NCBI RefSeq assembly: GCF_025128095.1
Contig: NZ_JAHLYT010000007.1
Span: 1 to 64,000 of the forward strand
DNA from: Synechococcus sp. CS-1328
GTDB taxonomy: Bacteria > Cyanobacteriota > Cyanobacteriia > PCC-6307 > Cyanobiaceae
Reading direction: 5' to 3'
Length of the DNA: 64,000 nt
The position numbers and the translations under genes were made by a program. This document shows, in pieces, positions 11,210 to 20,260 of this stretch; the first letter of the stretch is position 1, and every line of letters begins with the position of its first letter. The notes under the pieces were generated by a model. The model made no database searches. It saw only the letters and a program-made list of their open reading frames with translations, and was not told where the DNA came from.

Positions 11210-11917
11210 TCAGAGCCCCGCAAACCACTCGTAGCCCTGGTCTTCCCAGGTGCCGCGGCGCTCGCCCAGGCTGGAGGCCACCCGCAGGCCCGTGACCCAC
11301 TTGCTGAGCTTGTAGCCCAGTTTGATCGGGGTGGCGATCCGCACCGGTGCCCCGTTCGCCGCCGGCAGGGGCGCCCCGTTCATGCCCGTGGCCAGCAGGG
11401 TCTGGGGGTGGAGGGCCGAGGCCCGATCCCAGCTGGAGAAATACTGATCGGCCGAGCTGATCTCCACGTAGCCCCCCAGGGGTGAGATCCCCGCCAGGCT
11501 GAGCACATCGCCCAGGCGCACGCCCGACCAGGCCACGATCGCCGACCAGCCCTCCACACAGACGTGGCGCATGATCAAGGTGTGCTGGGGCAGGGCCGCC
11601 AGGGCGGCCAGATCCAGGCTCTGGGGGCGGCTCACCAGGCCATCGACCCGCAGCCGGTAGCTGTTGGGATCAAGCTTCGGCACGCCATTGAAGCTGTTGA
11701 CCAGCAGGGCTGCCGGATCCACCTGATCGGGCCGGAACAGCGGCACCGGCCCGCGACCCTGCAGCAGGGCTTCGAGGCGTTCGTTGATCGGTTGGGTGGC
11801 TTCGCCCACCGACGCGCTGAGGTCATTCAACGCACAACCGCCCAGCAGCAGCGAGGAGCCACCGGAGACGCCAAGGCCCAGCAGCTGGCGGCGGTTGAGC
11901 AGGGGCGGGCGGGGCAT
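11210..11917 (-). CDS. Molybdopterin-dependent oxidoreductase (MsrP/YedY-like)
   Basis: About 235 residues from the ATG at 11917; a GTG at 11959 would add 14. The start is chosen because it places a Tat-like RR (NRRQLLGLG) close to the N-terminus, followed by a hydrophobic stretch ending LLLGGCA, so it may be a Tat-exported lipoprotein. The sulfite-oxidase-type fold is marked by RHVCVEGWSAIVAW, with the cysteine expected to bind molybdenum, and by VRIATPIKLGYK. Family knowledge: YedY/MsrP repairs oxidised methionine in the periplasm using a haem partner. Here the gene lies directly downstream of a cytochrome b gene that could supply electrons. The actual substrate cannot be read from the sequence. 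Confidence 0.85.
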   Translation of the reverse strand: MPRPPLLNRRQLLGLGVSGGSSLLLGGCALNDLSASVGEATQPINERLEALLQGRGPVPLFRPDQVDPAALLVNSFNGVPKLDPNSYRLRVDGLVSRPQSLDLAALAALPQHTLIMRHVCVEGWSAIVAWSGVRLGDVLSLAGISPLGGYVEISSADQYFSSWDRASALHPQTLLATGMNGAPLPAANGAPVRIATPIKLGYKLSKWVTGLRVASSLGERRGTWEDQGYEWFAGL

Positions 11918-11959
11918 GGCAGGGATCAGGCGAGCATTGAGATTCAGGCGGGCATCCAC

Positions 11960-12574
11960 TCAAGCGAGCATGGAGCGCAGCAGCCGCATCCCGCCGATCC
12001 GCCACGACATCAGCACGTGGGCGATCAGCAACAGAGCGATGGAAGGAATCGTGGCGAAATGACAGACCCGCAGGGTCTGCCAGGCGGTGACACCGAAGGC
12101 CTCCCCGAAGGCAAACAAGCCCGAAAGCCACCAGAACTGAGCCGGCTTATACATCGCCAGGCCGGTGATCAGGCTGAAGCCCAGCAGGATCAGCATCAGG
12201 CTGTACACCAGCCGGTGGCTGGCCAGCTGGCGCTTGCCAGCGTTGCCGCTGCCCTTGAGGGTGCTCAGATCACCGGCCTGGGCCAGTCGCCGACGCCGCT
12301 GGACCAGCAGCAGGCCGATCCAGACGCCGAGGTTGAGGGCGTAGAGCCCCATGAAGCCGAAGTGCCAGTCGCGGCCGCCGGCCAGCCAGCCCCCCAGCGT
12401 GAACAGCTCCGGCATGGTGACCCCGTCCCGGCCGCCGAACACGGGATTGGCGTTGTAGATCTGCAGGCCACTGGCCGCCATCACCAGCAGCACCAGCAGG
12501 TTGAAGCCATGGAAGGCCCGGGTCCACCAGGGCGCGTGCCGGATGCGGGCGGGCTGGACCGGAACCTCGGGCAT
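11960..12574 (-). CDS. Cytochrome b561/b6-type membrane subunit
   Basis: About 204 residues from the ATG at 12574; an upstream start at 12634 would add 20. Four hydrophobic helices are visible: FNLLVLLVMAASGLQIY, FMGLYALNLGVWIGLLL, LVYSLMLILLGFSLITGLAMY and ATIPSIALLLIAHVLMSW. Histidines suited to haem b binding are in RAFHGF, DWHFGF, SHRLVY, CHFAT and AHVLM. It matches the cytochrome b subunits of formate or thiosulfate-type dehydrogenases rather than MsrQ. It precedes the molybdoenzyme gene in the same direction, which suggests a membrane quinol-to-molybdoenzyme electron path. Confidence 0.82.
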   Translation of the reverse strand: MPEVPVQPARIRHAPWWTRAFHGFNLLVLLVMAASGLQIYNANPVFGGRDGVTMPELFTLGGWLAGGRDWHFGFMGLYALNLGVWIGLLLVQRRRRLAQAGDLSTLKGSGNAGKRQLASHRLVYSLMLILLGFSLITGLAMYKPAQFWWLSGLFAFGEAFGVTAWQTLRVCHFATIPSIALLLIAHVLMSWRIGGMRLLRSMLA

Positions 12575-12821
12575 GGGTGATGGGGATCCTGAAGGGGATA
12601 CCGGTGAGCCTGGCCGATGGATTGCTGGAGGCATGTCTCGGGTCGCCCATCACCGGTTCGCACACTCCGCTTCGCACGCGCCGATTCGTACCTCGCTGAC
12701 CTGCACGTGCACACCGCTCAGATGGGTGCAATCGGTCTACAGGCCATCGCCGTCGATGGCGTCCTGATGGCTCAGTTCCCCTGACCAGTAGGTTATCTCG
12801 ACTCCACCAGATGGTCCGCTG

Positions 12822-13202
12822 ATGGCCCCGCGCCGCTCCAGTTTCCTTGGCGATTTCAAGGCCTTCATCAACAAGGGCAATGTGGTTGACCTTGCGGTGG
12901 CGGTGGTGATCGGCGGCGCCTTCGCCAAGGTGGTGGATGCAGTGGTGAGCCTGGTGATGACCAGCCTGCTGGAGCCCGCGCTCAAGGCTGCCCAGGTGGA
13001 CTCGATCAACGCCTGGCCGGCAGGCGCCGTGATCGTGGCGTTGATCAACTTCCTCGTGATCGCCTTCGTGGTGTTCCTGATCGTCAAGGCGATCGAGGCC
13101 ACCAAGCGGAAGGAGGAGGCGGTGGCACCCCCTGATACCCAGGCTCAGCTGGCTTCGGCGGTGACCCGGCTGGCCGAGGCACTGGACCGGAAGGGGCTGT
13201 AG
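12822..13202 (+). CDS. mscL: Large-conductance mechanosensitive channel MscL
   Basis: A 126-residue protein of normal MscL length. The first transmembrane pore helix reads GNVVDLAVAVVIGGAFAK, the second GAVIVALINFLVIAFVVFLI, followed by a charged cytoplasmic helix (KAIEATKRKEE...). It opens under extreme membrane tension and releases solutes after osmotic downshock. It is preceded by about 250 bases of non-coding DNA. Confidence 0.97.
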   Translation: MAPRRSSFLGDFKAFINKGNVVDLAVAVVIGGAFAKVVDAVVSLVMTSLLEPALKAAQVDSINAWPAGAVIVALINFLVIAFVVFLIVKAIEATKRKEEAVAPPDTQAQLASAVTRLAEALDRKGL

Positions 13203-13228
13203 GGGCGGCCGCAAGAGCCAACCCGCTC

Positions 13229-13245
13229 GATCTCCCTTCGAGATC
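13229..13245. terminator. Weak hairpin downstream of mscL
   Basis: GATCTC and GAGATC form a 6-bp stem around CCTTC, 27 nt after the mscL stop. No T-run follows. A longer-range complement (GTAGGCG/CGCCTAC) lies just downstream. This may be 3'-end structure only. Confidence 0.25.
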
Positions 13246-13396
13246 ACTGCGTGTGTAGGCGAGCTCAGCCGGGCTGGCCGCACCTCGGACACGCCTACGG
13301 TTACTGGGCTGAATCCGGGAGTCGAGCACCATCGCCCGCCGCGAGCGATCCACCGCCTCAGGAGCCAACCGAGGCTTTGCGTCCGGTCCACGAACC

Positions 13397-13876
13397 GTGA
13401 GCGCGCCACCGGGCGGACCGGAGGAGCAGCTGGTGGAAAAGCTGCGGCGGATCGAGGCTCTGTTCTCCAGGCCTGGCACAGACGGCGAGCGGGTGGCGGC
13501 CGAGCGGGCCCGCGAGCGCATCCAGGGCCGTCTGAAGGAGCTGGCGGCCGAGGAGCCCCCGGTGGAGTTCCGCTTTTCCCTCGCCGACCAGTGGTCGCGG
13601 CACCTGTTCGTGGCCCTGTTGCGGCGCTACGGCATCCAGCCCTACCGGTATCGCGGTCAGCGGCGCACCACGGTGATGGCGCGGTTGAGTCGCGCCTTCG
13701 TGAATGAAACGCTCTGGCCGGAATTCCAGGAGCTGCAGCAGACCCTCTCGGCCTACTTCGATGCCCTCACCGACCGGGTGATCGAGCAGGCCCTGGAGGT
13801 GAAGGCGGGCGAAGCGGAGGAGCGGGCCGAGCCAGCGCAATTGGAGCCGACGGACCATCAGGGGTCGTTGCTGTAG
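13397..13876 (+). CDS. Conserved hypothetical protein
   Basis: A 159-residue protein starting at GTG. The N-terminal part (EKLRRIEALFSRPGTDGER) resembles the short helical start of DUF2786-type proteins. The middle reads HLFVALLRRYGIQPYRYRG and RRTTVMARLSRAFVNETLWP, and the end is acidic and low in complexity. There are no catalytic signatures and no membrane segments. Codon use matches the neighbours. I would call it a conserved protein of unknown function. Confidence 0.65.
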   Translation: MSAPPGGPEEQLVEKLRRIEALFSRPGTDGERVAAERARERIQGRLKELAAEEPPVEFRFSLADQWSRHLFVALLRRYGIQPYRYRGQRRTTVMARLSRAFVNETLWPEFQELQQTLSAYFDALTDRVIEQALEVKAGEAEERAEPAQLEPTDHQGSLL

Positions 13877-13908
13877 CAGAGCGCCCGAAACCGCCCCAGG
13901 GCTCAGCT

Positions 13909-14130
13909 TCAGGCCGCCCAGTTCTCCATCCACAGGCCTGGCCTTGCAGAACAGGTCGATGTGATCAAAGGTTCACGCGCCATGGCGTCAATCTGGGCAA
14001 GGCTGTCAACGGGAAACTTTCCCTGCAGTCTGCCGATCGATTCCTTGATGAAGTTCTGATGCCGCGTGTCTCGGCGTCCAGCGGTCTTCGCGGTGAGCGC
14101 CAGCATCGTGGCGCCGTTGGTTTTGATCAT
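13909..14130 (-). CDS. Possible small ORF upstream region of valS 3' end
   Basis: Seventy-three residues if started at the ATG at 14130 (a longer frame runs to 14196). The GC content is lower than in the neighbours. No family is recognised (internal text KESIGRLQGKFPVDSLAQ). It could be a gene remnant or spurious. Otherwise the 13877-14214 stretch shows nothing. Confidence 0.22.
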   Translation of the reverse strand: MIKTNGATMLALTAKTAGRRDTRHQNFIKESIGRLQGKFPVDSLAQIDAMAREPLITSTCSARPGLWMENWAA

Positions 14131-14214
14131 TAGCTGCCAACTCCAGGCTCCTGTTCGCTGAACGGTCCGAGGATTGGCCTGCCATCGCCTTCGCATCAGC
14201 CAGAGACGTCGGGC

Positions 14215-17127
14215 TCAGACCAGATCGGCCAGCCGCCCCCGCGCCAGCATCGCCTGGGCTTCGGCTTCGGCCAGGTTGGCGCGGCATTCCGCTACCACCT
14301 CCGCGGGCGCCTTGCCGGCGAAGTTGGGGTTGGCGAGGCGGCCAGCCAGGCCCTTGATCTCCTTCTCGGCTTTGGCGATGTCTTTCTCGAGGCGGCCGCG
14401 CAGGGCGTCGAGATCCACCAGGCCCTCGATCGGTAGCAGTACCTGCAGTTCGCCGCTCACCGCGGCGAGGCAGCGTTCGCTCCCCATCGCCGCCGTCGAG
14501 GCAGCCGGATCGTTCGCCGCAGCCTGGGTTGAGGCAGCTGGATCACGCACCTCCACGGAGGCGGCGCGGGTGAGGGCGGTGATGTCGCCGCTGGCTGCGT
14601 TCAGCACCGCCGCCAGCTCCGGTCGGCCGGTGACGAACACCACCGGTGCCGGTTGGGAGGGCTTGAGGCCCGCCACGGCCCGCAGGTTGCGCACTACTCG
14701 GATCGCTTCGATCAGTTCGGCGAACTGGGCTTCCAGGGGGGCGTCAAGGGCGGCCTCGTCCACTGCCGGCCAGGGCTGCAGGGCGAGGAAAGTGCCCTCG
14801 GGTGCGCCGGTGAGCCCGTGCCAGAGCTCCTCGCTGAGGTGGGGCATCAGCGGGTGCAGCAGCACCAGCAGCTCTGCCAGCACCTTGGCCAGCACCTGGC
14901 GGGCCACACGCTGATCGGCCAGGACTTCGGCGCTGAGCGGCTCGCCCGGGGTGTCGGCCTCGCTGGCAGGGCGGGGATTGAGCCGCCGCTTGAGCAGCTC
15001 GATCGTCCAGTCGCAGACCTCGTTCCAGGCGAACTCGTAAAGCCCCTTGGCGGCTTCCCCGAGGCCGTAGCAGCCGTAGCGCTCCGCCGTTTCGCGGTTC
15101 ACCCGCCCCAGGCGCGAGAGGATCCAGCGGTCGGCCAGGGTCAGCGCCGCCGGATCGGGATCCCCGAGGCTGGCGGGGGTCTCACCCGCCAGGTTGATCA
15201 GGGCGAAGCGGGTGGCGTTCCAGAGCTTGTTGGCGAAGTTGCGGGCCGCCTCCACCGTGGCCGAGCTGCCGCTGCTGCGGTCGTAGTCGAGGCGGATGTC
15301 CTGGCCGGCGCCGGCCACCTCCCGCACCAGGGCGAAGCGCAGCGCATCGGCGCCGTAGCGCTCGATCAGCGGCAGCGGGTCGATGCCGTTGCCGGCGCTC
15401 TTGCTCATCTTGCGGTTGTTTTCATCCCGCACCAGGCCGTGGATCATCACGTCGCGGAAGGGGATCCAGGTGTCGCGACCGCCCACCGGCAGCTCGCCCT
15501 CCTGCAGGAAGGCGCCGGCCAGCATCGTCATCCGCGCCACCCAGAAAAAGATGATGTCGAAGCCGGTCACCAGCACGCTGGTGGGATACCAGGTGGTCAG
15601 GTCGGCGGCGTTCTCGTCGGGCCAGCCCAGGGTGGAGAAGGGCCAGAGGCCGCTGGAGAACCAGGTGTCGAGCACGTCGGGGTCCTGCTCCAGCTGCAGC
15701 TCCCGCCCGGCCGCCCGGCTGGCGTCACCGAACTGGGTTTCCGCCTTGGCCAGGGCTTCAGCCGCATCGCGGGCCACCACGTAAGGAGTGGCGTCGGTGA
15801 TCACGCCGCCGGTCTCACTCACCACGAACCAGGCGGGGATGCGGTGGCCCCACCAGAGCTGGCGGCTGATGCACCAGTCGCGGATGTCGGTGAGCCAGTC
15901 GCGGTAGACCTTCTCCCAGCGCTGCGGCACGAAGCGGGGCTCGCCCCGATCGAGGGCCTCGCGGCAGCGGGCCGCCAGCGGCTCGGCTCGTGCGAACCAC
16001 TGGGTGGAGAGCAGCGGCTCCACCGGCACCTTGCCCCGATCTGAAAACGGCACGCTATGGCGGTGGGGCTCCACCTTCACCAGGAAGCCCTCGGCCTCCA
16101 TGGCCGCCACCACCGCTTGGCGTGCCTCGAAGCGATCCAGCCCGGCGAAGCGGCCGGCGGCGGCGTTCATCGTGCCGTCTTTCGCCATCACCGTGATCTG
16201 CGGCAGGCCATGGCGGGCGCCGATGGCGAAGTCGTTGGGGTCGTGGGCGGGGGTCACCTTGACGCAGCCGGTACCGAAGGCGGGATCGACGTGCTCATCG
16301 GCCACGATCGGAATCGTGCGGCCCACCAGCGGCAGGGTGATCGTCTGTCCCACCAGGGCGGCGTAGCGGGGGTCGCTGGGGTGCACCGCCACGCCGGTGT
16401 CACCCAGCAAGGTTTCGGGGCGGGTGGTGGCCACCACCAGATGGTCGACGGTTTCGGCACCGTTCTCGCTGCCATTGGCGGCTGAACTCTTGGCGCCAGC
16501 CGTGAGCGGATAGCGGAAGTGCCAGAGGTGCCCGTCGAGCTCCTTCATCTCCACCTCGAGATCGCTCACCGCCGATCCCGAGGCCGGGCACCAGTTCACC
16601 AGGTACTCGCCCCGGTAGATCAGGCCCTGCTCGTGCAGCCGCACGAAGGCTTCCACCACGGCTTTGTTGAGGCCGGGATCGAGGGTGAAGCGCTCCCGCT
16701 TCCAGTCCACTGAGTAGCCGAGCCGGCGCAGCTGACCCACGATCGTGCCGCCGCTATCGGCCTTCCAGCTCCAGGCGCGCTCGAGGAAGGCATCGCGGCC
16801 CAGGTCGTCCTTGCTGCCGCCCTCGGCCTTGATCTGTTTCTCCAGGATCGACTGCACTGCGATCGAGGCGTGGTCGGTGCCGGGCAGGCAGAGCACGTTT
16901 TTGCCCTGCAGGCGCTGAAAGCGCACGATCGTGTCGATCAGGGCCGTCTCGAAGCCATGGCCCATGTGCAGGCTGCCGGTCACGTTCGGCGGCGGGATCA
17001 CCACCGAGAACGGCTCACCCGGCGCGTTCGGATCGGGGTGGAAGGCGCCGGCCGCTTCCCAGGCCGCCTGCCAGCGGGCTTCGGTGCCGGCCGGGTCGTA
17101 GGTCTTGGCAAGGGGCTCGGCAGGCAC
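14215..17127 (-). CDS. valS: Valyl-tRNA synthetase
   Basis: A class I aminoacyl-tRNA synthetase of about 970 residues that charges tRNA-Val. The HIGH-type motif is HMGH (about 54-57) after PPPNVTGSL, and the KMSKS motif is [13 protein letters not shown] (about 573). The CP1 editing domain lies between them ([36 protein letters not shown]), and the coiled-coil C-terminal arm is present ([19 protein letters not shown]). The GTG at 17127 is preferred as start; a TTG at 17160 would add 11 residues. Length and domain order are standard. Confidence 0.96.
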   Translation of the reverse strand: MPAEPLAKTYDPAGTEARWQAAWEAAGAFHPDPNAPGEPFSVVIPPPNVTGSLHMGHGFETALIDTIVRFQRLQGKNVLCLPGTDHASIAVQSILEKQIKAEGGSKDDLGRDAFLERAWSWKADSGGTIVGQLRRLGYSVDWKRERFTLDPGLNKAVVEAFVRLHEQGLIYRGEYLVNWCPASGSAVSDLEVEMKELDGHLWHFRYPLTAGAKSSAANGSENGAETVDHLVVATTRPETLLGDTGVAVHPSDPRYAALVGQTITLPLVGRTIPIVADEHVDPAFGTGCVKVTPAHDPNDFAIGARHGLPQITVMAKDGTMNAAAGRFAGLDRFEARQAVVAAMEAEGFLVKVEPHRHSVPFSDRGKVPVEPLLSTQWFARAEPLAARCREALDRGEPRFVPQRWEKVYRDWLTDIRDWCISRQLWWGHRIPAWFVVSETGGVITDATPYVVARDAAEALAKAETQFGDASRAAGRELQLEQDPDVLDTWFSSGLWPFSTLGWPDENAADLTTWYPTSVLVTGFDIIFFWVARMTMLAGAFLQEGELPVGGRDTWIPFRDVMIHGLVRDENNRKMSKSAGNGIDPLPLIERYGADALRFALVREVAGAGQDIRLDYDRSSGSSATVEAARNFANKLWNATRFALINLAGETPASLGDPDPAALTLADRWILSRLGRVNRETAERYGCYGLGEAAKGLYEFAWNEVCDWTIELLKRRLNPRPASEADTPGEPLSAEVLADQRVARQVLAKVLAELLVLLHPLMPHLSEELWHGLTGAPEGTFLALQPWPAVDEAALDAPLEAQFAELIEAIRVVRNLRAVAGLKPSQPAPVVFVTGRPELAAVLNAASGDITALTRAASVEVRDPAASTQAAANDPAASTAAMGSERCLAAVSGELQVLLPIEGLVDLDALRGRLEKDIAKAEKEIKGLAGRLANPNFAGKAPAEVVAECRANLAEAEAQAMLARGRLADLV

Positions 17128-17190
17128 AGGGGGGGCACGGACGTGCGCCCATCGTCTCAAAACGACGAAGGCGGCTCCAAGGGACAGGCT

Positions 17191-17892
17191 TCAGCTCAGC
17201 AGCGCCAGCTCCTCCTGGAACGGGCTGCGCGCCAGCAGTTCCGCCAGGCCCAGCCGCTGCCGCCACAGGCTGATCGGCTCCTGCCAGCCCTCCTCCCAAC
17301 GCATCGCCAGCAGCCGGTGACCCAGGGTCTCGGCCAGCTCGAGCCCGAAACGGATGCCCGCCCAGATGGCGCCATGATCCGCGCTCTCCTGCTGGCCATG
17401 GAGGATCCAGGCGGCGAGGATCGCCACCGATCCCGGCTGGTGCAGGGCCTGGGCGTAGTAGGTGGCGCCAGCCGCCTCGCCGGCCAGGGTGATCGGCAGC
17501 CCCAGCACCGCGTGATGCAGGTCGTGGGTGGAGCGCAGTCGCTGCAGCAGGTAGGCCCCGTCCCCTTCCAGGGACGTGAGCTGAGGTGCCGGCGTTGGCT
17601 GCAGCCCCAGCCGCTGCAGGCGCTCCTGGTGGAGGCGGCCCAGGCTGCCGGTGGGCATCGCCGCCAGCGCGTCGGCGTCGGGCCAGGGGCCCCGGTAGCG
17701 CTCCCGGGCCAGCGCCAGCAGCAGGGGATCCTCAAGCAACCGGGCTCGTCCGGCTTCCCCCAGGCCTGAGTTGCTGATCACGTCCAGCATCGGGAGCGCA
17801 TGCTCCAGGGTGTGGTCGGGATCGCGGGCTGTCTCGAGCAGACCCACCGTCGCCCGGAGGGCCCGGCGGCGCAGCTGGGGATCGATTCTCAT
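17191..17892 (-). CDS. Coq4-family protein
   Basis: A 233-residue protein. It contains HDLHH followed by exactly eleven residues and a Glu (HDxxH-x11-E), the zinc-binding signature of Coq4. The upstream region holds the helical TGSLGRLHQERLQRLGL and the downstream region has YYAQALHQPGSVAILAAW. Family knowledge: mitochondrial Coq4 acts in ubiquinone biosynthesis and has been linked to removal and hydroxylation at ring carbon C1. Cyanobacteria make plastoquinone rather than ubiquinone, so the substrate here must differ. It lies 29 nt downstream of a 2OG-Fe(II) oxygenase gene in the same direction, suggesting one operon. Confidence 0.85.
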   Translation of the reverse strand: MRIDPQLRRRALRATVGLLETARDPDHTLEHALPMLDVISNSGLGEAGRARLLEDPLLLALARERYRGPWPDADALAAMPTGSLGRLHQERLQRLGLQPTPAPQLTSLEGDGAYLLQRLRSTHDLHHAVLGLPITLAGEAAGATYYAQALHQPGSVAILAAWILHGQQESADHGAIWAGIRFGLELAETLGHRLLAMRWEEGWQEPISLWRQRLGLAELLARSPFQEELALLS

Positions 17893-17921
17893 CAGGACGT
17901 CGTCAAGGGGAATGGGACTGC

Positions 17922-18554
17922 TCAGCCCTCCGCCAGCCTCGCCAGGTAATCCTCCAGCCGGCCGGCATTGATCCAGCCGGTGGCGATCGTTTTGGTGTGG
18001 GTTGGACTCACCCGACCCCGGTGGATGTGGGACAGCCCGGCCGGAAAGATCACGAGCTTGCCCCGCTCGGCCTCCTCGTGGTGCTCCTGCCAGTGGAACT
18101 CGGTGCCCCCCTCCGGCAGGCTGTTGCCGTAGAGGATCCAGGCGAGCACGCGGCGATTCGGCTCGGTGGCCTCCTCGCTCAGGGTCCAGTCGCAGTGCCA
18201 GCTCCTGAAGCCCTCGCCGGGGGCGTAGCGCTGCAGGTTGAAGATCGGGTTGACGAACAGGGCCTGTTCCGGGCAGCACTGTCGCAGCAGTGGCCGCTGC
18301 TTCAGGTACTGGTTCAGGCCGGCGCTCACACCGCGCACGATCACCTCGGCCAGGGCGAAGGATTCCGGATCGTTGCGGTCGATCGCCACCAGGCTGATGT
18401 CGGTGGAGATCTTGTCGGGCTCCTGGTCCTGGTCGCCGCCGCTGGAGAAGGCCACACCCCGGCGCTGCAGGTCGGGGCGGCGATCGAAGAAGGCGATCAC
18501 GCCATCGGCAAGGGCCTCGTAGCCGGCATTGCGGTAGGAGCCGATCAGGCGCAT
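17922..18554 (-). CDS. 2-oxoglutarate/Fe(II)-dependent oxygenase
   Basis: A 210-residue protein from the ATG at 18554. The prolyl-4-hydroxylase-type iron site is visible as WHCDW (HxD) and a later HIHRGRVSP (distal His), with LVIFPAGLSHIHRG as the conserved strand before it and an Arg/Lys region for 2-oxoglutarate. Another hallmark is LQRYAPGEGF before the HxD. The start overlaps the 3' end of the upstream gene by 10 nt, so translation is probably coupled. The hydroxylation target is unknown. Confidence 0.85.
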   Translation of the reverse strand: MRLIGSYRNAGYEALADGVIAFFDRRPDLQRRGVAFSSGGDQDQEPDKISTDISLVAIDRNDPESFALAEVIVRGVSAGLNQYLKQRPLLRQCCPEQALFVNPIFNLQRYAPGEGFRSWHCDWTLSEEATEPNRRVLAWILYGNSLPEGGTEFHWQEHHEEAERGKLVIFPAGLSHIHRGRVSPTHTKTIATGWINAGRLEDYLARLAEG

Positions 18555-19072
18555 GGACCCTCTCCAGGCATGGCATCGTTGCCGCCGCCGTCGACCCAGG
18601 GCACCGCCAGCAGGGCTTCCAGGGCCTGCCACCGCTCCGGCGCCACCACCCGCTCACTCAGGCCCAGCTGCTCCAGGGCCGCTGCCGCCGCCTGTCGATC
18701 CACCGGCCCCTCGCCCGTCAGGGGCAGCACCAGCACCTGCTGCTCGGCCGGATCCGCCATCACCTGCAGGCCCAGATCCTCCAGGTCCCGCTCGAAGAAC
18801 AGGCGCCGCATCCGGCGGGTGAGCACCGGCCCCAGGGCCGCGGCGAAGGCCTCCAGGTCGTCACGGTCGCGGCCGGCGCCGCAGTTGAGCGCCAGCCAGA
18901 TCAGCAGCTTCGCCCAGCTGTCGCGGGTCCACAGGGGCGCAAAGCTCTGGCGGTGCTGCCGCACCAGTTCGGCGATGGCGAAGTCGAACAGGGTGGCCTG
19001 CAGCGCCGCAGCAGAAGCCGCAGCAGAGGGCGGGGAATCGGCCGCGACATTGGCCTGGGAATCGGAAGCCAT
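18545..19072 (-). CDS. Conserved cyanobacterial hypothetical protein
   Basis: A 175-residue protein starting at the ATG at 19072. After an Ala/Ser-rich N-terminus comes a helical core, LFDFAIAELVRQHRQSF, then WAKLLIWLALNCG, and an acidic C-terminal half with LFFERDLEDLGLQV. No catalytic motif and no membrane segment are present. It is the first gene of a probable operon with the 2OG oxygenase (10-nt overlap) and the Coq4-like gene. Its start codon sits inside a 22-bp tandem repeat (19071-19114). No function can be assigned. Confidence 0.7.
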   Translation of the reverse strand: MASDSQANVAADSPPSAAASAAALQATLFDFAIAELVRQHRQSFAPLWTRDSWAKLLIWLALNCGAGRDRDDLEAFAAALGPVLTRRMRRLFFERDLEDLGLQVMADPAEQQVLVLPLTGEGPVDRQAAAAALEQLGLSERVVAPERWQALEALLAVPWVDGGGNDAMPGEGPCA

Positions 19073-19114
19073 CGGGTCATCCTCCCGCCAAGATCGGGTC
19101 ATCCTCCCGCCAAG
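19071..19114. repeat. Perfect 22-bp tandem duplication at a divergent promoter region
   Basis: Two identical 22-bp units, ATCGGGTCATCCTCCCGCCA plus AG, lie head to tail at 19071-19092 and 19093-19114. The first unit covers the start codon of the minus-strand gene. The unit thus duplicates its start and ribosome-binding region (GGAGGATGACCCGAT on the minus strand) in the 91-base gap before the plus-strand gene at 19164. Confidence 0.9.
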
Positions 19115-19163
19115 GTCGCCGCCAGCGGGCAAACTGCAGAGGCAACGTCCCTGGAGACGCCTG

Positions 19164-19418
19164 ATGCCCCTGGATCTCAACGACCCGGAGCTCGAGTTCG
19201 CCGATCTGGTGACTGCCTACCAGAGCTGGGTGATGGCCGTCATCAACGACGAGAAGCTCGGTGGTGAGCCCCTGCTCACCGAGGACATCGCCGACGATGC
19301 CCTCAATGCGATGCGCTTCCTGCCCGATGTGGTGACCAGCGCCATCGAAACCACCCTGGCCCGCGTCTACGACGTCGATCCCGACGAACTGGCCTCGCTG
19401 CTCTACCCCGAGGACTGA
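19164..19418 (+). CDS. Small conserved acidic protein
   Basis: An 84-residue acidic protein beginning MPLDLNDPELEFADLV and ending LASLLYPED. Predicted to be mostly helical (YQSWVMAVINDEKLGG; AIETTLARVYDVDPDEL). No cysteines and no membrane segment. It is divergent from the minus-strand operon at 19072 and 5 nt upstream of the methyltransferase gene, so probably co-transcribed with it. It looks like a conserved cyanobacterial protein of unknown function. Confidence 0.7.
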   Translation: MPLDLNDPELEFADLVTAYQSWVMAVINDEKLGGEPLLTEDIADDALNAMRFLPDVVTSAIETTLARVYDVDPDELASLLYPED

Positions 19419-19423
19419 CCCGC

Positions 19424-20257
19424 GTGGCCTCAGGCGCCTACGTGCTCGGAACCGAGCCACCCGAGCGGGAGCGGCTGCGCCTGCAGCATGAGGTCTGGTT
19501 GCCCCTGGCCCAGGCGGCCTGGGAGCGGGCCCAGCTGGCCCCGGGTCAGCGGGTACTCGATCTGGGGGCTGGACCGGGCTTCTGCAGTGTGGAGCTGGCC
19601 CGGGCGGTGGGGGCGAAGGGCCGGGTGCTGGCGCTGGAGCACAGCGACACCTACGTGGAGCACGCCCGTGCGGCGGGTGCTGCCGCCAACCTTGCTCAGC
19701 TGGAGGTGCGCCACCACGATCTCGCCGGTGATGGGCCGCTCGACTGGGGGCGGGAGGCCGGCAGCTTCGATCTGGCCTGGTGCCGCTGGCTGGCCATGTT
19801 TCTCTCCCGGCTGGATCCCTTCGTGGCACTGCTGGGGCAGGGGCTCAAGCCGGGCGGCCGCTTTGTGGCGCATGAATACATGCATTGGGGCACCTTCGCC
19901 CTGCATCCCTATGGCGAGGCCGTGGCCCGCTTCGGCAGGGCCGTGCGGGCCAGCTTCCGCGAGGCCGGTGGCGATGAGGATGTCAACCGGCGCCTGCCGG
20001 CCCTGTTGGTGAGCCGTGGCTTCCGCATCGACGATCTGCGGCCGCTGCCGGTGCTGGGACGTGGCGGCGATGGCTGGTCTCAATGGATGGAGCGGTTCGT
20101 GAGCCTCTACGGCGAGGAGCTGATCCGCCAGGGCCGCTGGAGCGAGGCGGATGCCGAGGAGGCAGCGGCGGAAATGGCGGCGGCACGCTCCGATCCCGGC
20201 AGCTACTGGGTGGGGCCCACGGTGCTCGAACTGCGGGCCACGCGGGTGGGCAGCTGA
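19424..20257 (+). CDS. Class I SAM-dependent methyltransferase
   Basis: A 277-residue protein starting at GTG. The SAM-binding glycine loop is VLDLGAGPGFCSVEL (motif I), the acidic motif II region is VLALEHS, and motif III/post-I covers the SFDLAWCRWLAMFL strand. The later KPGGRFVAHEYMHWG is the usual strand-5 region of UbiE-like enzymes. The substrate cannot be inferred. It follows the 84-residue gene by 5 nt and precedes the solute-binding protein gene by 3 nt. Confidence 0.88.
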   Translation: MASGAYVLGTEPPERERLRLQHEVWLPLAQAAWERAQLAPGQRVLDLGAGPGFCSVELARAVGAKGRVLALEHSDTYVEHARAAGAAANLAQLEVRHHDLAGDGPLDWGREAGSFDLAWCRWLAMFLSRLDPFVALLGQGLKPGGRFVAHEYMHWGTFALHPYGEAVARFGRAVRASFREAGGDEDVNRRLPALLVSRGFRIDDLRPLPVLGRGGDGWSQWMERFVSLYGEELIRQGRWSEADAEEAAAEMAAARSDPGSYWVGPTVLELRATRVGS

Positions 20258-20260
20258 CGG

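Noticed and set aside
13203-13396. Possible tRNA or structured RNA after mscL
   Set aside because: Short inverted repeats are present, but no tRNA T-loop, acceptor stem or CCA-compatible end could be assembled.
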